DNA from: an uncultured Lachnospiraceae bacterium
GTDB taxonomy: Bacteria; Bacillota; Clostridia; Lachnospirales; Lachnospiraceae
Assembly (NCBI GenBank): GCA_902765725.1
Contig: CACXAT010000002.1
Span: 124,001-188,000, forward strand
Reading direction: 5' to 3'
DNA: 64,000 nt
Part shown: positions 51,288 through 61,093 of the stretch, piece by piece
Layout: the number at the start of each line of letters is the position of its first letter
How positions within the stretch are numbered: the first letter of the stretch is position 1
Made by a program: the position numbers and the translations under genes
Notes under the pieces: generated by a model
The model's input: only the letters and a program-made list of their open reading frames with translations
Database searches by the model: none
Told to the model about the DNA's origin: nothing

Positions 51288-52637
51288 ATGGCGGCATGGT
51301 TTGACAATGTTATTTTTTATCACATCTATCCGATCGGCCTGCTTGGCGCGGAGCGGGTAAATGAGGGCGGACCGGTTAAGCACCGGCTGCCGGAGCTTGA
51401 AAACTGGATCCCCCATCTGAAGGATCTTAGTGTGGGGGCGGTCTACATCGGCCCGCTGTTTGAATCGGCGGCGCACGGCTATGACACAACGGATTACCGG
51501 ACGGTGGACCGGAGGCTGGGCGACAACGAGGATTTCAGGCAGTTTGTCGCAGCCTGTCACAAGGCAGGGATCCGTGTGGTGGTGGACGGAGTGTTCAATC
51601 ACACGGGACGCGGGTTTTTCGCTTTCCAGGATATTAAGCAGAATCGTGAGAACTCCCGCTACAAGGACTGGTACAAGGGGATCAACTTTGGCTGGAACAG
51701 CGCGTATAATGACGGATTCTCCTATGAGAGCTGGCGCGGCGCCCAGGATCTGGTCAATCTGAACTTCTGGAACCGGGAGGTCAAGGATTATCTGTTTGAC
51801 ACGGTGCGGTTCTGGATCCGGGAATTTGATATCGACGGGATCCGGCTGGACTGCGCGGATGTTCTGGACTTTGATTTCCAGAAGGAATTGAGGTGGGTCA
51901 CCTCTCAGGAGAAACAGGATTTCTGGCTGATGGGTGAGGTCATACACGGGGACTACGCCCGGTGGGCCAATCAGGAGATGCTCCATTCAGTCACGAACTA
52001 TGAGCTGAACAAGGGCCTGTGGTCGGGACACAATGACCACAATTATTTTGAGATCGCGCACACGATCCGGCGCCAGTTTGACGAGAACGGCGGGATCTAC
52101 AGAGGCAGAGTGCTGTATTCATTTGCAGACAATCATGACGTATCGAGAGTCGTGAATCAGCTGCGGGAGAGATCCCACCTGAAGCCTCTGTACACGCTTC
52201 TCTATACACTTCCCGGTGATCCTTCGATCTATTACGGATCTGAGTGGGGGATCGAAGGAGAGAAGAGAAACGGAGATGAGTCTCTGCGGCCTGCCATTGA
52301 TCTGGACCAGATCCAGGCGAATCCCCCCGTTCCGGGGCTGGAGGAGTATCTGGAGACACTGGGGAAGATCCGGACGGAGCATGAGGCGATCGGGCTTGGC
52401 AGATACAGAGAGCTGCTTCTGACAAACCGGCAGTACGCGTTTGCGAGAATCCTGGATGGGACTGCTGTCATCACTGCAGTCAATAATGATGAGAATCCGG
52501 CGGAGCTGTGGATCCGGCTTCCGTTTGAAACAAATGAGATAACAGATCTGCTTACCGGAGAGAAGATCGTTCCTGAATCGGGCCAGCTGCATGTTACGCT
52601 GGAGGCGTCGGGCTGCGGGTTATACCGGATAGGCTGA
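51288..52637 (+). CDS. Alpha-amylase family glycosidase (GH13)
   Basis: A 449-residue intracellular enzyme acting on alpha-1,4-glucans or maltodextrins. GH13 regions: VVVDGVFNHTG (region I, near 101), GIRLDCADVLD with nucleophile Asp (region II, near 185), LMGEVIHG with acid Glu (region III, near 212) and FADNHDVSR (region IV, near 284). No signal peptide. The chain is short, with little beyond the barrel and a small C-terminal beta domain. The start at 51288 follows AGAGG. glgB is 36 bp downstream, so it probably works in glycogen or maltodextrin turnover; exact specificity (glucosidase, amylase) is not settled. Confidence 0.88.
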   Translation: MAAWFDNVIFYHIYPIGLLGAERVNEGGPVKHRLPELENWIPHLKDLSVGAVYIGPLFESAAHGYDTTDYRTVDRRLGDNEDFRQFVAACHKAGIRVVVDGVFNHTGRGFFAFQDIKQNRENSRYKDWYKGINFGWNSAYNDGFSYESWRGAQDLVNLNFWNREVKDYLFDTVRFWIREFDIDGIRLDCADVLDFDFQKELRWVTSQEKQDFWLMGEVIHGDYARWANQEMLHSVTNYELNKGLWSGHNDHNYFEIAHTIRRQFDENGGIYRGRVLYSFADNHDVSRVVNQLRERSHLKPLYTLLYTLPGDPSIYYGSEWGIEGEKRNGDESLRPAIDLDQIQANPPVPGLEEYLETLGKIRTEHEAIGLGRYRELLLTNRQYAFARILDGTAVITAVNNDENPAELWIRLPFETNEITDLLTGEKIVPESGQLHVTLEASGCGLYRIG

Positions 52638-52673
52638 AGAACAGTAAACAAAATGCGGCACATGGAGGGCATT

Positions 52674-54758
52674 ATGAGTAAAAAGACAGAGAAAAAGGTT
52701 CAGGCAGGCGAAGCGGTTAAGAAGGCTGTGGTAAAAAAGGCAGTCAGGAAGAGCGTATCGAAGAAGGCGGCGGTCAAGAAGGCACCTGTCAGGAATGGCG
52801 CTGATGTGAAGGAAGAGCCGAAGACGGCAGTTCAGGCACCGGCAGGCCCGGCGATCGGCGAGGGATATGAATTCATCCATGACCTGGATCAGTATCTGTA
52901 TGATCAGGGTGTGCACTATGAGATCTTCCGCAAGCTCGGTGCCCATCCGTCCATGAAGGATGGAAAGAAGGGCATTCATTTTGCGGTATGGGCGCCGCAT
53001 GCGGCCGCCGTTCATCTGATCGGTGAGTTCAACGGATGGAATGAGGAGAACATCGCCCTGGAGCGCCTGGATCCCTCCGGAATCTGGGAGTGCTTCGTGG
53101 AAGAGGCCCAGGTAGGCCAGATGTACAAATATCTGATCTACACCCAGGACGGCAGGAAGCTGTACAAGGCGGATCCCTACGCAAACTCCGCGGAGAAGAG
53201 ACCCGGGACCGCGTCCGTGATCGCGGATATCTCCAACATCAAGTGGACCGACGACGCGTGGATGAAGAAGCAGGAGAGATTCGTTCAGGATAAGTCTCCG
53301 ATCTCCATCTATGAGTGCCATATCGGAAGCTGGATGCGCCATCCCCACGGAGAGCACGAGGACGGCTTCTACAACTACCGCTATTTCGCCCATTCCATTA
53401 CAGATTATCTGAAGAAAATGGGCTATACCCACATCGAGCTGATGGGCATTGCCGAGCATCCCTTCGATGGCTCCTGGGGCTATCAGGTAACCGGCTACTA
53501 CGCACCGACGAGCCGCTACGGCACGCCGGAGGATTTCGCGTACATGGTCAATTACCTGCATCGTCATGACATCGGCGTCATCCTGGACTGGGTACCGGCT
53601 CATTTCCCGAAGGATGCCCATGGACTTGCCGACTTTGACGGCACGGCGTGCTATGAGTACGCGGATCCGCGCAAGGGCGAGCATCCGGACTGGGGCACCA
53701 AGGTATTTGACTTCAGCAAGAGTGAGGTCAAGAATTTCCTGATCGGCAACGCGCTGTTCTGGATCGAGCAGTTCCATGTAGACGGACTTCGCGTGGACGC
53801 GGTGGCTTCGATCCTGTATCTGGATTACGGACGCCGCGATGGAGAGTGGATCCCGAACAAGTACGGCGGAAATAAGAACCTGGAGGCGATCGAGTTCTTC
53901 AAGCATCTGAACTCCGTGGTCAGGGGCAAGCATCACGGCGTCATGATGATCGCCGAGGAGTCCACCGCGTGGCCGCAGGTGACCGATATTCCGGAGAATG
54001 ACGGACTGGGCTTCTCCATGAAATGGAATATGGGATGGATGCATGACTTCCTTGAGTACATGAAGCTGGATCCGTACTTCAGAAAGTTCAACCACAATAA
54101 GATGACATTCGCGATGACCTATGCGTACTCCGAGAAGTACTGCCTGGTCCTGTCGCATGACGAGGTCGTGCATCTGAAGTGTTCCATGATCAACAAGATG
54201 CCGGGCCTGTATGATGACAAGTTCGCCAATCTGAAAGCAGGCTACACCTTCATGTTCGGACACCCGGGCAAGAAGCTGCTGTTCATGGGACAGGAATTCG
54301 CCCAGGAGAGAGAGTGGTGCGAGGACCGCGAGCTTGACTGGTATCTGCTGGATGAGCCGAAGCACAGACAGATCCAGGACTTCGTGGCAGAGCTGCTCCA
54401 CCTGTACAAGTCGACCAGCGCCATGTATGAGAGTGACTGTATGCCGGGCGGATTCGAATGGATCAACGCAGATGACGCGGACCGCAGCATCTACAGCTTC
54501 CTGCGCCACAGCAGCGACGGAAAGAGCAATCTTCTGTTCGTCATCAACTTCACCCCGATGGCAAGGCCTGATTACAGGGTAGGCTGCACGAAGCAGTGCA
54601 AGTACCGTCTGGTGCTGGACGGCGATGAGGAGCGCTTCGGCGGACACGGGACCAAGCATCCGTCCGTTTATGAAGCGGTGGAGAGCGAATGCGACGGCAA
54701 GCCGTATTCATTTGCCTATGATCTGCCGCCCTACGGCGTAGCAGTTTTCAAGTATTGA
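52674..54758 (+). CDS. glgB: 1,4-alpha-glucan branching enzyme with Lys-rich N-terminal extension
   Basis: A 694-residue enzyme making alpha-1,6 branches in glycogen. Residues 1-50 are an unusual basic Lys/Ala/Val tract (KKAVVKKAVRKSVSKKAAVKK) like a histone H1 tail. Then a CBM48 domain (HFAVWAPHAAAVHLIGEFNGWN, near 103-124), the GH13 barrel with GLRVDAVAS (nucleophile, near 371), MIAEESTAWP (near 426) and LSHDEVVH (near 492), and a C-terminal beta domain. The start at 52674 follows GGAGG with good spacing. No other glycogen genes are in the window. Confidence 0.92.
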   Translation: MSKKTEKKVQAGEAVKKAVVKKAVRKSVSKKAAVKKAPVRNGADVKEEPKTAVQAPAGPAIGEGYEFIHDLDQYLYDQGVHYEIFRKLGAHPSMKDGKKGIHFAVWAPHAAAVHLIGEFNGWNEENIALERLDPSGIWECFVEEAQVGQMYKYLIYTQDGRKLYKADPYANSAEKRPGTASVIADISNIKWTDDAWMKKQERFVQDKSPISIYECHIGSWMRHPHGEHEDGFYNYRYFAHSITDYLKKMGYTHIELMGIAEHPFDGSWGYQVTGYYAPTSRYGTPEDFAYMVNYLHRHDIGVILDWVPAHFPKDAHGLADFDGTACYEYADPRKGEHPDWGTKVFDFSKSEVKNFLIGNALFWIEQFHVDGLRVDAVASILYLDYGRRDGEWIPNKYGGNKNLEAIEFFKHLNSVVRGKHHGVMMIAEESTAWPQVTDIPENDGLGFSMKWNMGWMHDFLEYMKLDPYFRKFNHNKMTFAMTYAYSEKYCLVLSHDEVVHLKCSMINKMPGLYDDKFANLKAGYTFMFGHPGKKLLFMGQEFAQEREWCEDRELDWYLLDEPKHRQIQDFVAELLHLYKSTSAMYESDCMPGGFEWINADDADRSIYSFLRHSSDGKSNLLFVINFTPMARPDYRVGCTKQCKYRLVLDGDEERFGGHGTKHPSVYEAVESECDGKPYSFAYDLPPYGVAVFKY

Positions 54759-54774
54759 TACAGCAGGAGATTTT

Positions 54775-56832
54775 ATGGGATCAGGAACCGGGGTAAGATA
54801 CAGCGGAAAATTGAAGATGCACTGGAACTGGAGCCTGTATCTTGCATTCGCTCTGATTCCATTTTCTGCGGCCATGTATCTGCTGGACCACAGGGCAGGA
54901 CTGGCAGCGACGGCTTTTACTGCCTTTTATTTCCTCGGCATCCTGTTTGTCTGGTTCTATTACCGTCCCCGCATCCTGCGCGCGATCGTGCGGTTCGCGA
55001 GCCGGTACGGCACGGTGCAGGCGCAGGTGCTCAAGCAGCTTGAGATCGCCGCGTCCATCGTCGACAAGGACGGTAATGTGCTGTGGATGAATGACAAGAT
55101 GTGCGAGATGACCGGCAGACCTGCATGGTTTCAGCGCAACATCATGTCGATCTTCCCCTACCTGTCGAAGGCGGTCTTCCCGGATTCGGACGAGGACAAG
55201 AACATCGACCTGGTCTATGAGGACAGGCAGCTGAGGGCGCATCTTCAGAGGATCCCTCTGGACAACCTGATCTCGGATTCGGAGCTGATTGAAGCCATCG
55301 ACCCGGAGAGCGGAAGTGTAGTCTACATGATCTATTTCGTCGACGAGACGGAGCTTCGGGAGCTGCGCATTGAGAATAAGGAACAGAGAGGCGTGGTCGC
55401 CCTCCTCTATCTGGACAACTATGAGGAAGCGATGGATGACGTGGATGAGGTCCACTCCTCGCTGATGAATGTCCTGGTAGACCGGGAGATCAACAAGTAC
55501 TGCCAGGCCCACAAGGCGCTGAGCAAGAAGCTTGAGAAGGATAAATATCTGGTCATCATGAACCAGAAGAGCCTCGAGCAGAGCATAGAGGATCATTTCT
55601 CGGTGCTCGAGGAGGTCAAGACCATCCACATCGGCAATGAGATCGAGATGACGATCAGCGTCGGCGTCGGCGCGGGCGGCGAGGATTATAATCACAATTA
55701 TGATCTGGCCCACTCCGCGATCGAGATGGCGCTGGGCCGGGGCGGCGACCAGGCGGTCGTAAACCGCGACGGCCATATGCAGTTCTTCGGCGGCAAGTCC
55801 GCCGGCGGAGAGCGGTACACAAGAGTCAAGGCCAGGGTCAAGGCGCAGGCGATGCGCGAGATCATGGAAGGCGCGGGAAGCGTGCTGGCGATGGGTCACA
55901 AGCTTCCCGACATGGATTCCCTCGGCGCGGCCATGGGAATCTACAGGGCGGCCAGGACCATCGGAAAGAACGCGTGGGTCGTTGTGGGAGATGACTGCGC
56001 CTCGATCCGCAGCTGGATGGACCTGCTGAGGGAGAATACGGAATACGGTGAAGAGATCTTCATTTCTCCCGAAGAAGCATTGAAAAGGTGTGACAGCAAG
56101 ACGGCGCTCTTCGTCGTCGACACCTCCCGCAGGAACCGGGTCGAGTGTGAAGAGCTTCTGGAGAAGACCCGCTCGATCATCGTCCTGGACCACCACCGTC
56201 AGACGACGGAACAGATCCAGAACGCGGCGCTGTCCTACATAGAGCCCACAGCTTCCTCCGCAAGTGAGATGGTAGCTGAGGTCCTCCAGTATTTTGAGGA
56301 AAATGTAAAGCTCAGAAGCCTCGAGGCAGACTGCATGTATGCGGGCATCGTGATCGACACCAACAACTTCGTGGCAAAGACCGGCGCGAGAACCTTCGAG
56401 GCGGCTGCCTACCTTCGCAGGAGCGGAGCGGACGTTGTCAGGGTCAGGAAGATGCTGCGGGAGGATATGGACAGCTACAAGGCACGCGCCGAGGCGGTCC
56501 GCCACGCGGAGAACTTCATGGGGAGCTACGCGATCTCCATACTGCCCAGCGAGGGGCTGAGGAATCCCAACGTAGTCGGCGCCCAGGCGGCCAACGAGCT
56601 GCTGAATATCGTCGGAGTCAAGGCGTCCTTTGTAGTGACCAATTATGACAGAAGGATCTTTATCTCTGCCCGTGCCATCGATGAGGTCAACGTGCAGCTG
56701 ATCATGGAGCGGCTCGGAGGCGGCGGGCATATGAACATTGCCGGCGCCCAGCTGACAGACATCACTTGTGAGGAAGCCGTCGAGAAATTAAAGGAAACAC
56801 TGATTGCCATGACAGAGGCAGAAGAGATCTGA
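54775..56832 (+). CDS. gdpP: Cyclic-di-AMP phosphodiesterase GdpP (YybT)-like
   Basis: A 685-residue membrane enzyme that breaks down the messenger c-di-AMP. Two N-terminal helices (about 20-65), a PAS-like domain (about 80-180; QLEIAASIVDKDGNVLWMND), a degenerate GGDEF domain (about 190-330), a DHH domain with LPDMDSLGAAMG (near 380) and VLDHHRQ (near 468), and DHHA1 with LGGGGHMNIAGAQ (near 645). The order gdpP-rplI-dnaB is a classic Firmicutes set. c-di-AMP controls potassium transport, and trkA-trkH lies 14 kb upstream. The start is 16 bp after glgB, behind GCAGGAGA. Confidence 0.95.
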   Translation: MGSGTGVRYSGKLKMHWNWSLYLAFALIPFSAAMYLLDHRAGLAATAFTAFYFLGILFVWFYYRPRILRAIVRFASRYGTVQAQVLKQLEIAASIVDKDGNVLWMNDKMCEMTGRPAWFQRNIMSIFPYLSKAVFPDSDEDKNIDLVYEDRQLRAHLQRIPLDNLISDSELIEAIDPESGSVVYMIYFVDETELRELRIENKEQRGVVALLYLDNYEEAMDDVDEVHSSLMNVLVDREINKYCQAHKALSKKLEKDKYLVIMNQKSLEQSIEDHFSVLEEVKTIHIGNEIEMTISVGVGAGGEDYNHNYDLAHSAIEMALGRGGDQAVVNRDGHMQFFGGKSAGGERYTRVKARVKAQAMREIMEGAGSVLAMGHKLPDMDSLGAAMGIYRAARTIGKNAWVVVGDDCASIRSWMDLLRENTEYGEEIFISPEEALKRCDSKTALFVVDTSRRNRVECEELLEKTRSIIVLDHHRQTTEQIQNAALSYIEPTASSASEMVAEVLQYFEENVKLRSLEADCMYAGIVIDTNNFVAKTGARTFEAAAYLRRSGADVVRVRKMLREDMDSYKARAEAVRHAENFMGSYAISILPSEGLRNPNVVGAQAANELLNIVGVKASFVVTNYDRRIFISARAIDEVNVQLIMERLGGGGHMNIAGAQLTDITCEEAVEKLKETLIAMTEAEEI

Positions 56833-56852
56833 GACAGGAAGGCTGGTAAGAA

Positions 56853-57299
56853 ATGAAAGTAATATTGCTTCAGGATGTTAAGAAAGTCGGGAAGAAGGGC
56901 GAGCTGGTAGAGGCTGCCGATTCCTATGCGAGAAATGTGCTGCTCCGCCAGAATCTGGCGGTAGAGGCAAACGGAAGGACCATGAACGATCTGAAGCTCC
57001 GCAGGGCAAATGACGAGAAGGTGGCCGCGGAGAATCTGGAGAAGGCACAGGAGCTGAAGGAGCTTCTGGAGAAGTCGTCCGTAACGATCCGCGCCAAGAC
57101 CGGCGAGGGGGACAGGTTGTTCGGATCCATCTCCGGCAAGGAGATCGCGGATGCCGCGAAGGGGCAGCTGGGGATCGAGCTCGACCGCAGGAAGATCGTG
57201 GTCGACACCCCCATCAAGAATATCGGGACCATGGAAGTTACGGTAAAGCTGCATCCGCAGGTGAAGGCAACCCTGGCCGTCAAGGTGGAGAAGCTGTAA
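56853..57299 (+). CDS. rplI: 50S ribosomal protein L9
   Basis: A 148-residue ribosomal protein of standard length. N-terminal domain [31 protein letters not shown], a long connecting helix and a C-terminal domain ending VKAT-type LAVKVEKL. It is 20 bp after gdpP and just before dnaB. Confidence 0.97.
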   Translation: MKVILLQDVKKVGKKGELVEAADSYARNVLLRQNLAVEANGRTMNDLKLRRANDEKVAAENLEKAQELKELLEKSSVTIRAKTGEGDRLFGSISGKEIADAAKGQLGIELDRRKIVVDTPIKNIGTMEVTVKLHPQVKATLAVKVEKL

Positions 57300-57347
57300 G
57301 GAATCATGCGGTAAGGATTCAGGGCATGTGACCCATTGCATCAGATT

Positions 57348-58700
57348 ATGGAAGAAAACGTCAATACGATAAATAAAAAAATGCCCTGCAGTCTGGAGGC
57401 CGAGCAATCTGTTGTCGGATCGATGATAATCGATTCGGAGGCGATTGTGGTGGCCTCTTCGATACTTACGGCAGAGGATTTCTATCACAAGCCCTACAAG
57501 CTGCTGTACACTGCGATCCTGGATCTGGACGCTGCCGGCATGGCAATCGATACGGTGACTCTCCAGGCGAGGCTTCGGGAGCTGGATGCCCCGGAAGAGC
57601 TGGCATCGAACGCGACCCTGTCCGAGCTGGTCGCCGCGGTCCCGCTGTCTACCAATGTACGTCATTATGCAGAGATCGTAGCCGACAAGGCACAGCTTCG
57701 CCGGATGATCCGCTCCATGGAAGAGCTCACCGCCGTGTGCTACGCCGACCGGGACAAGGCAGCGGACGTGGGAGCCGCGCTGGAAAAGCAGGTCTTTCAG
57801 CTGCTGTCCGTAAACCGGGGCAGAGACATGACGCCGATTTCAACCATCGTCATGAACGCCCTGGACAGGATCTCTCTGGCCAGCAATTCCAATTCAACGG
57901 TGACCGGCCTGTCGACCGGATTCGCAGATCTGGACTTCAAGACCAGCGGCTTCCAGCCCTCCGACCTGATCCTCATCGCTGCCAGACCGTCCATGGGAAA
58001 AACCGCCTTTGTGCTGAATATCGCGGCGCATATGGCATTCCATGAGCATAAGCACGTGGCGATCTTCTCCCTCGAGATGTCCAAGGATCAGCTGATCAAT
58101 CGACTGTTCGCCCAGGAAGCCAACGTGGATGCCGGGAAGCTCCGCACCGGGCGGCTGCAGGATTCCGAGTGGGACCGCCTGGTCCACAGCGCGGATGTGA
58201 TCGGCAAGTCCAACCTGATGATCGACGATACCCCGGGCATCTCCATCGCCGAGCTGCGCAGCAAGTGCAGGCGGATGAAGCTGGAATACGGTCTGGACTG
58301 CGTCATGATCGACTACCTGCAGCTGATGACCGCCGGGGGCGGCAGAGGCTCCGAATCCAGGCAGCAGGAGATCTCCGAGATCTCCAGATCCCTGAAGGCT
58401 ATTGCCAGGGAGATGAATGTCCCGGTCATTGCCCTCAGCCAGCTGTCCAGAGCGGTGGAACAGAGACCGGATCACAGACCGGTCCTCAGTGACCTGCGTG
58501 AGTCCGGCGCCATCGAGCAGGACGCGGACGTAGTCATGTTCCTCTACAGGGATGATTACTACAATCCGGATTCCGAGAAGCGCGGCGTCGCGGAGGTACT
58601 GATCAGGAAACAGAGAAACGGCCCCATCGGCAACGTCGAGCTTGCATGGCTGGCGGAATATACGAAGTTTGCTTCGATGATGAGAGAGCCGCAGCAGTAA
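57348..58700 (+). CDS. dnaB: Replicative DNA helicase DnaB
   Basis: A 450-residue hexameric helicase that unwinds DNA at replication forks. N-terminal helical domain (MPCSLEAEQSVVGSMIID), linker, and RecA-like domain with Walker A AARPSMGKTAF (near 216), Walker B MIDYLQLM (near 322) and SQLSRAVEQRPDHRP (near 364). Full length. The ribosome site before the ATG is poor; a TTG four codons upstream is an alternative start. It overlaps the next gene by TAATG. Confidence 0.96.
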   Translation: MEENVNTINKKMPCSLEAEQSVVGSMIIDSEAIVVASSILTAEDFYHKPYKLLYTAILDLDAAGMAIDTVTLQARLRELDAPEELASNATLSELVAAVPLSTNVRHYAEIVADKAQLRRMIRSMEELTAVCYADRDKAADVGAALEKQVFQLLSVNRGRDMTPISTIVMNALDRISLASNSNSTVTGLSTGFADLDFKTSGFQPSDLILIAARPSMGKTAFVLNIAAHMAFHEHKHVAIFSLEMSKDQLINRLFAQEANVDAGKLRTGRLQDSEWDRLVHSADVIGKSNLMIDDTPGISIAELRSKCRRMKLEYGLDCVMIDYLQLMTAGGGRGSESRQQEISEISRSLKAIAREMNVPVIALSQLSRAVEQRPDHRPVLSDLRESGAIEQDADVVMFLYRDDYYNPDSEKRGVAEVLIRKQRNGPIGNVELAWLAEYTKFASMMREPQQ

Positions 58701-58981
58701 TGGGTAATTACGTATATATACTGGAATGCTCAGACGGATCCTGGTACACAGGGTGGACGACGGATCTGGAGCACAGAGTGAAGACGCACAACAGCGGTCA
58801 GGGAGCAAAGTACACCAGATCCCGCCTGCCGGTGCGTCTGATCTATTCAGAAGAATATGAGACTGCCCGGCAGGCCAGGCAGAGGGAGTATGCCATCAAG
58901 CGCCTGACCCGCGCGCAGAAGGAGAAACTTGTAGGAAGAGGGGACTTTGAGACGGAAAGGATGACGGAAAATGAATGTTGA
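58700..58981 (+). CDS. GIY-YIG nuclease superfamily protein (YhbQ/YazA-like)
   Basis: A 93-residue single-domain protein. The core reads NYVYILECSDGSWYTGWTTDLEHRVKTHNSG, where GIY-YIG is represented by YVYILEC and WYTGWT; catalytic Arg (HRVKTHNSG) and a Glu near residue 62 are present. Short members of this family are common in Firmicutes, with proposed but unproven roles in DNA repair. The start codon overlaps the dnaB stop, and its end overlaps mtnA by 11 bp. Confidence 0.88.
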   Translation: MGNYVYILECSDGSWYTGWTTDLEHRVKTHNSGQGAKYTRSRLPVRLIYSEEYETARQARQREYAIKRLTRAQKEKLVGRGDFETERMTENEC

Positions 58982-60071
58982 GCAGTTTTTTGACCAGGTA
59001 CTGACCGTAAGGCTGACGCCGGACAGGAGAGCGCTGGATATCATCGACCAGACCCTGCTCCCGGGAACGATCCGCAGGATCAATCTGGAGACGAAGGAGG
59101 AGATCTGGGAGGCGATCAAGAAGCTCAGGGTCAGAGGGGCGCCTGCGATCGGAGTGAGCGCGGCATACGGCATGGCAGTACTCTCCTCACGTATCGAAGC
59201 TGCGGATTTTGAGTCATTTTACGCAGAATTCACCGCCCTGAAGGACTATCTGGCTTCCTCCAGGCCGACCGCGGTCAACCTGTTCTGGGCGCTGAACCGT
59301 ATGGATGCGTGCGCGAAGAAGGCGGGGCAGGAAGGCAGGAGCCTGGATGAGATCCGGGAGCTGCTGTACCGGGAGGCCGACGCGATCCAGGCAGAGGACG
59401 TACAGATCAGCCGCAATATCGGCGAGATCGGATTCGGCCTTCTGAAGAAGCTCAAGAAGGATGGAGAGCCGGTCGGGATCCTGACCCACTGCAACGCGGG
59501 GACCCTGGCGACTGCCAAGTACGGGACGGCGACCGCGCCGATGTACATAGCCCTGGAGCATGGCTGGGCAGGGACCGATATGCATGTCTACTGCGACGAA
59601 ACCAGGCCGCTCCTGCAGGGGGCGCGCCTCACCTCCTTCGAGCTGAATTCAGCAGGGATCACGACCACGGTCCAGTGCGACAACATGGCCTCCCTTCTGA
59701 TGAAGTCCGGCAAGATCGACATCATCTTCGTGGGCTGCGACCGGGTGGCGGCAAACGGAGACGCCGCCAACAAGATCGGCACCAGCGGGGTGGCGATCCT
59801 CGCGAAGCACTACGGTATCCCCTTCTATGTGTGCGCGCCCAGCTCCACCATAGACAGAGCGACGCCCACCGGGGATCAGATTCCGATTGAGATGAGAGAC
59901 CCGGACGAGGTGACACAGATGTGGTACAAAGAGCGCATGGCTCCGCAGGGGATCGACGTCTTCAACCCGGCATTCGATGTGACGGACCACAGCCTGATCA
60001 CCGGGATGATCACTGAGAAGGGTCTGTGCACAGATCCCTACGACAAAGATTTTGACCGGTATGGAATCTGA
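58971..60071 (+). CDS. mtnA: S-methyl-5-thioribose-1-phosphate isomerase
   Basis: A 366-residue enzyme of the methionine salvage pathway, converting methylthioribose-1-phosphate to methylthioribulose-1-phosphate. Hallmarks are RGAPAIGVSAAYGMAV (near 49), catalytic Cys in LTHCNAGTLAT (near 168) and Asp in GCDRVAANGDAANKIGT (near 253). The C-terminal INPAFDVT reads FNPAFDVTDHSLITGMITEKG. The eIF2B-alpha-like fold is complete. It is translationally coupled to the GIY-YIG gene. Other mtn genes are not in the window. Confidence 0.94.
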   Translation: MNVEQFFDQVLTVRLTPDRRALDIIDQTLLPGTIRRINLETKEEIWEAIKKLRVRGAPAIGVSAAYGMAVLSSRIEAADFESFYAEFTALKDYLASSRPTAVNLFWALNRMDACAKKAGQEGRSLDEIRELLYREADAIQAEDVQISRNIGEIGFGLLKKLKKDGEPVGILTHCNAGTLATAKYGTATAPMYIALEHGWAGTDMHVYCDETRPLLQGARLTSFELNSAGITTTVQCDNMASLLMKSGKIDIIFVGCDRVAANGDAANKIGTSGVAILAKHYGIPFYVCAPSSTIDRATPTGDQIPIEMRDPDEVTQMWYKERMAPQGIDVFNPAFDVTDHSLITGMITEKGLCTDPYDKDFDRYGI

Positions 60072-60082
60072 CAAAGCACGAC

Positions 60083-60111
60083 TTGTTTTAACAGGCGTGA
60101 TTTGCTACAAT
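60083..60111 (+). promoter_or_regulatory. Promoter of the rubrerythrin gene
   Basis: TTGTTT (60083-60088), 17-bp spacer, TACAAT (60106-60111). A GC-rich hairpin (GGCCGG/CCGGCC) lies in the leader near 60145-60160. Confidence 0.65.
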
Positions 60112-60194
60112 CAAATGGCAGCAGGAAGATCAGAAATCGGAGACGGCCGGAGGTGCCGGCCAGGTTCCATAATTAAGAAAAGGAGATAGATATT

Positions 60195-60737
60195 ATGGCA
60201 AAATGGGTATGTAATGTATGCGGTTATGTGTATGAGGGAGACGCAGCTCCGGAAGCATGTCCGGTATGCAAAGCACCGGCAGAGAAGTTCACGAAGCAGG
60301 AAGAAGGAATGACATGGGCTGCTGAGCACGTAGTCGGTGTTGCTTCTGACGCGCCGGAAGATATTAAGGAAGATCTGAGATCAAACTTCACAGGTGAGTG
60401 CTCTGAGGTTGGCATGTATCTGGCAATGAGCCGTGTGGCATTCCGCGAGGGTTATCCGGAGATCGGCCTGTACTGGGAGAAGGCAGCATTCGAAGAGGCT
60501 GAGCATGCGGCGAAGTTCGCAGAGCTTCTGGGCGAAGTCCTGACGGATTCCACCAAGAAGAACCTTGAGATGAGAGTCGAAGCAGAGAATGGCGCTACGA
60601 TGGGCAAGACCGATCTGGCAAAGAGAGCCAAGGCACTCAATCTCGACGCGATCCATGACACTGTCCATGAGATGGCAAGGGACGAGGCAAGACACGGAAA
60701 GGCATTCAAGGGCCTGCTGGAGAGATATTTCGGGTAA
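60195..60737 (+). CDS. Reverse rubrerythrin (N-terminal rubredoxin domain)
   Basis: A 180-residue peroxide-detoxifying protein of anaerobes. The rubredoxin iron site is at the N-terminus ([20 protein letters not shown], residues 6-25), opposite to classical rubrerythrin. The ferritin-like diiron domain follows with EAEH near residue 98 and DEARHGKAF near 165. It would reduce hydrogen peroxide with electrons from NAD(P)H via a reductase. Own promoter and AAAAGGAG site; codon use is biased to preferred codons. A terminator follows at 60838. Confidence 0.95.
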   Translation: MAKWVCNVCGYVYEGDAAPEACPVCKAPAEKFTKQEEGMTWAAEHVVGVASDAPEDIKEDLRSNFTGECSEVGMYLAMSRVAFREGYPEIGLYWEKAAFEEAEHAAKFAELLGEVLTDSTKKNLEMRVEAENGATMGKTDLAKRAKALNLDAIHDTVHEMARDEARHGKAFKGLLERYFG

Positions 60738-60837
60738 TAATATATGAAAGTGGCATAAGAGATTTGCGATCCTGACATGCGTGTTTTTCGCACTGTGCAT
60801 GTACACAGGACATAAGCACATGTAATACAGATCTCCT

Positions 60838-60869
60838 GAGGGAGCGGCTGCAGCTGCTCCCTCTTTTAT
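60838..60869 (+). terminator. Terminator of the rubrerythrin gene
   Basis: GAGGGAGC..GCTGCAGC..GCTCCCTC is a near-perfect palindrome followed by TTTTATTT. The rest of the 355-bp gap to the next gene holds only AT-rich DNA and the promoter at 60984. Confidence 0.88.
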
Positions 60870-60983
60870 TTAATGAGATGTAACAAATTAGTAAAAACTT
60901 CTGCTGGTCTTCAAAGAGACAGAGTGCCTGGATGGCGTAATTCAGGGCCTGTTTCTTATTTTTTACATAATTTAAATAAAGTA

Positions 60984-61012
60984 TTGACATAAATGTTTCC
61001 GTTTGTTATCAT
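60984..61012 (+). promoter_or_regulatory. Promoter of the NlpC/P60 gene
   Basis: TTGACA (60984-60989), 17-bp spacer, TATCAT (61007-61012). The 80-nt leader is AT-rich and shows no c-di-AMP riboswitch. Confidence 0.75.
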
Positions 61013-61093
61013 AGCCTCAGTTGAATTGTAATAAATATGTAACATTTAAAAACAATTTAGCAACAAACGGGAGCAATTCGGAGGTACTTGACA

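Noticed and set aside
52620..56730. Two minus-strand open frames of 679 and 649 codons
   Set aside because: They are opposite glgB and gdpP, which have full catalytic motifs; no independent start signals.
61013..61093. c-di-AMP (ydaO-type) riboswitch before the NlpC/P60 gene
   Set aside because: The leader is only about 80 nt and AT-rich without the conserved core; also not seen before trkA.
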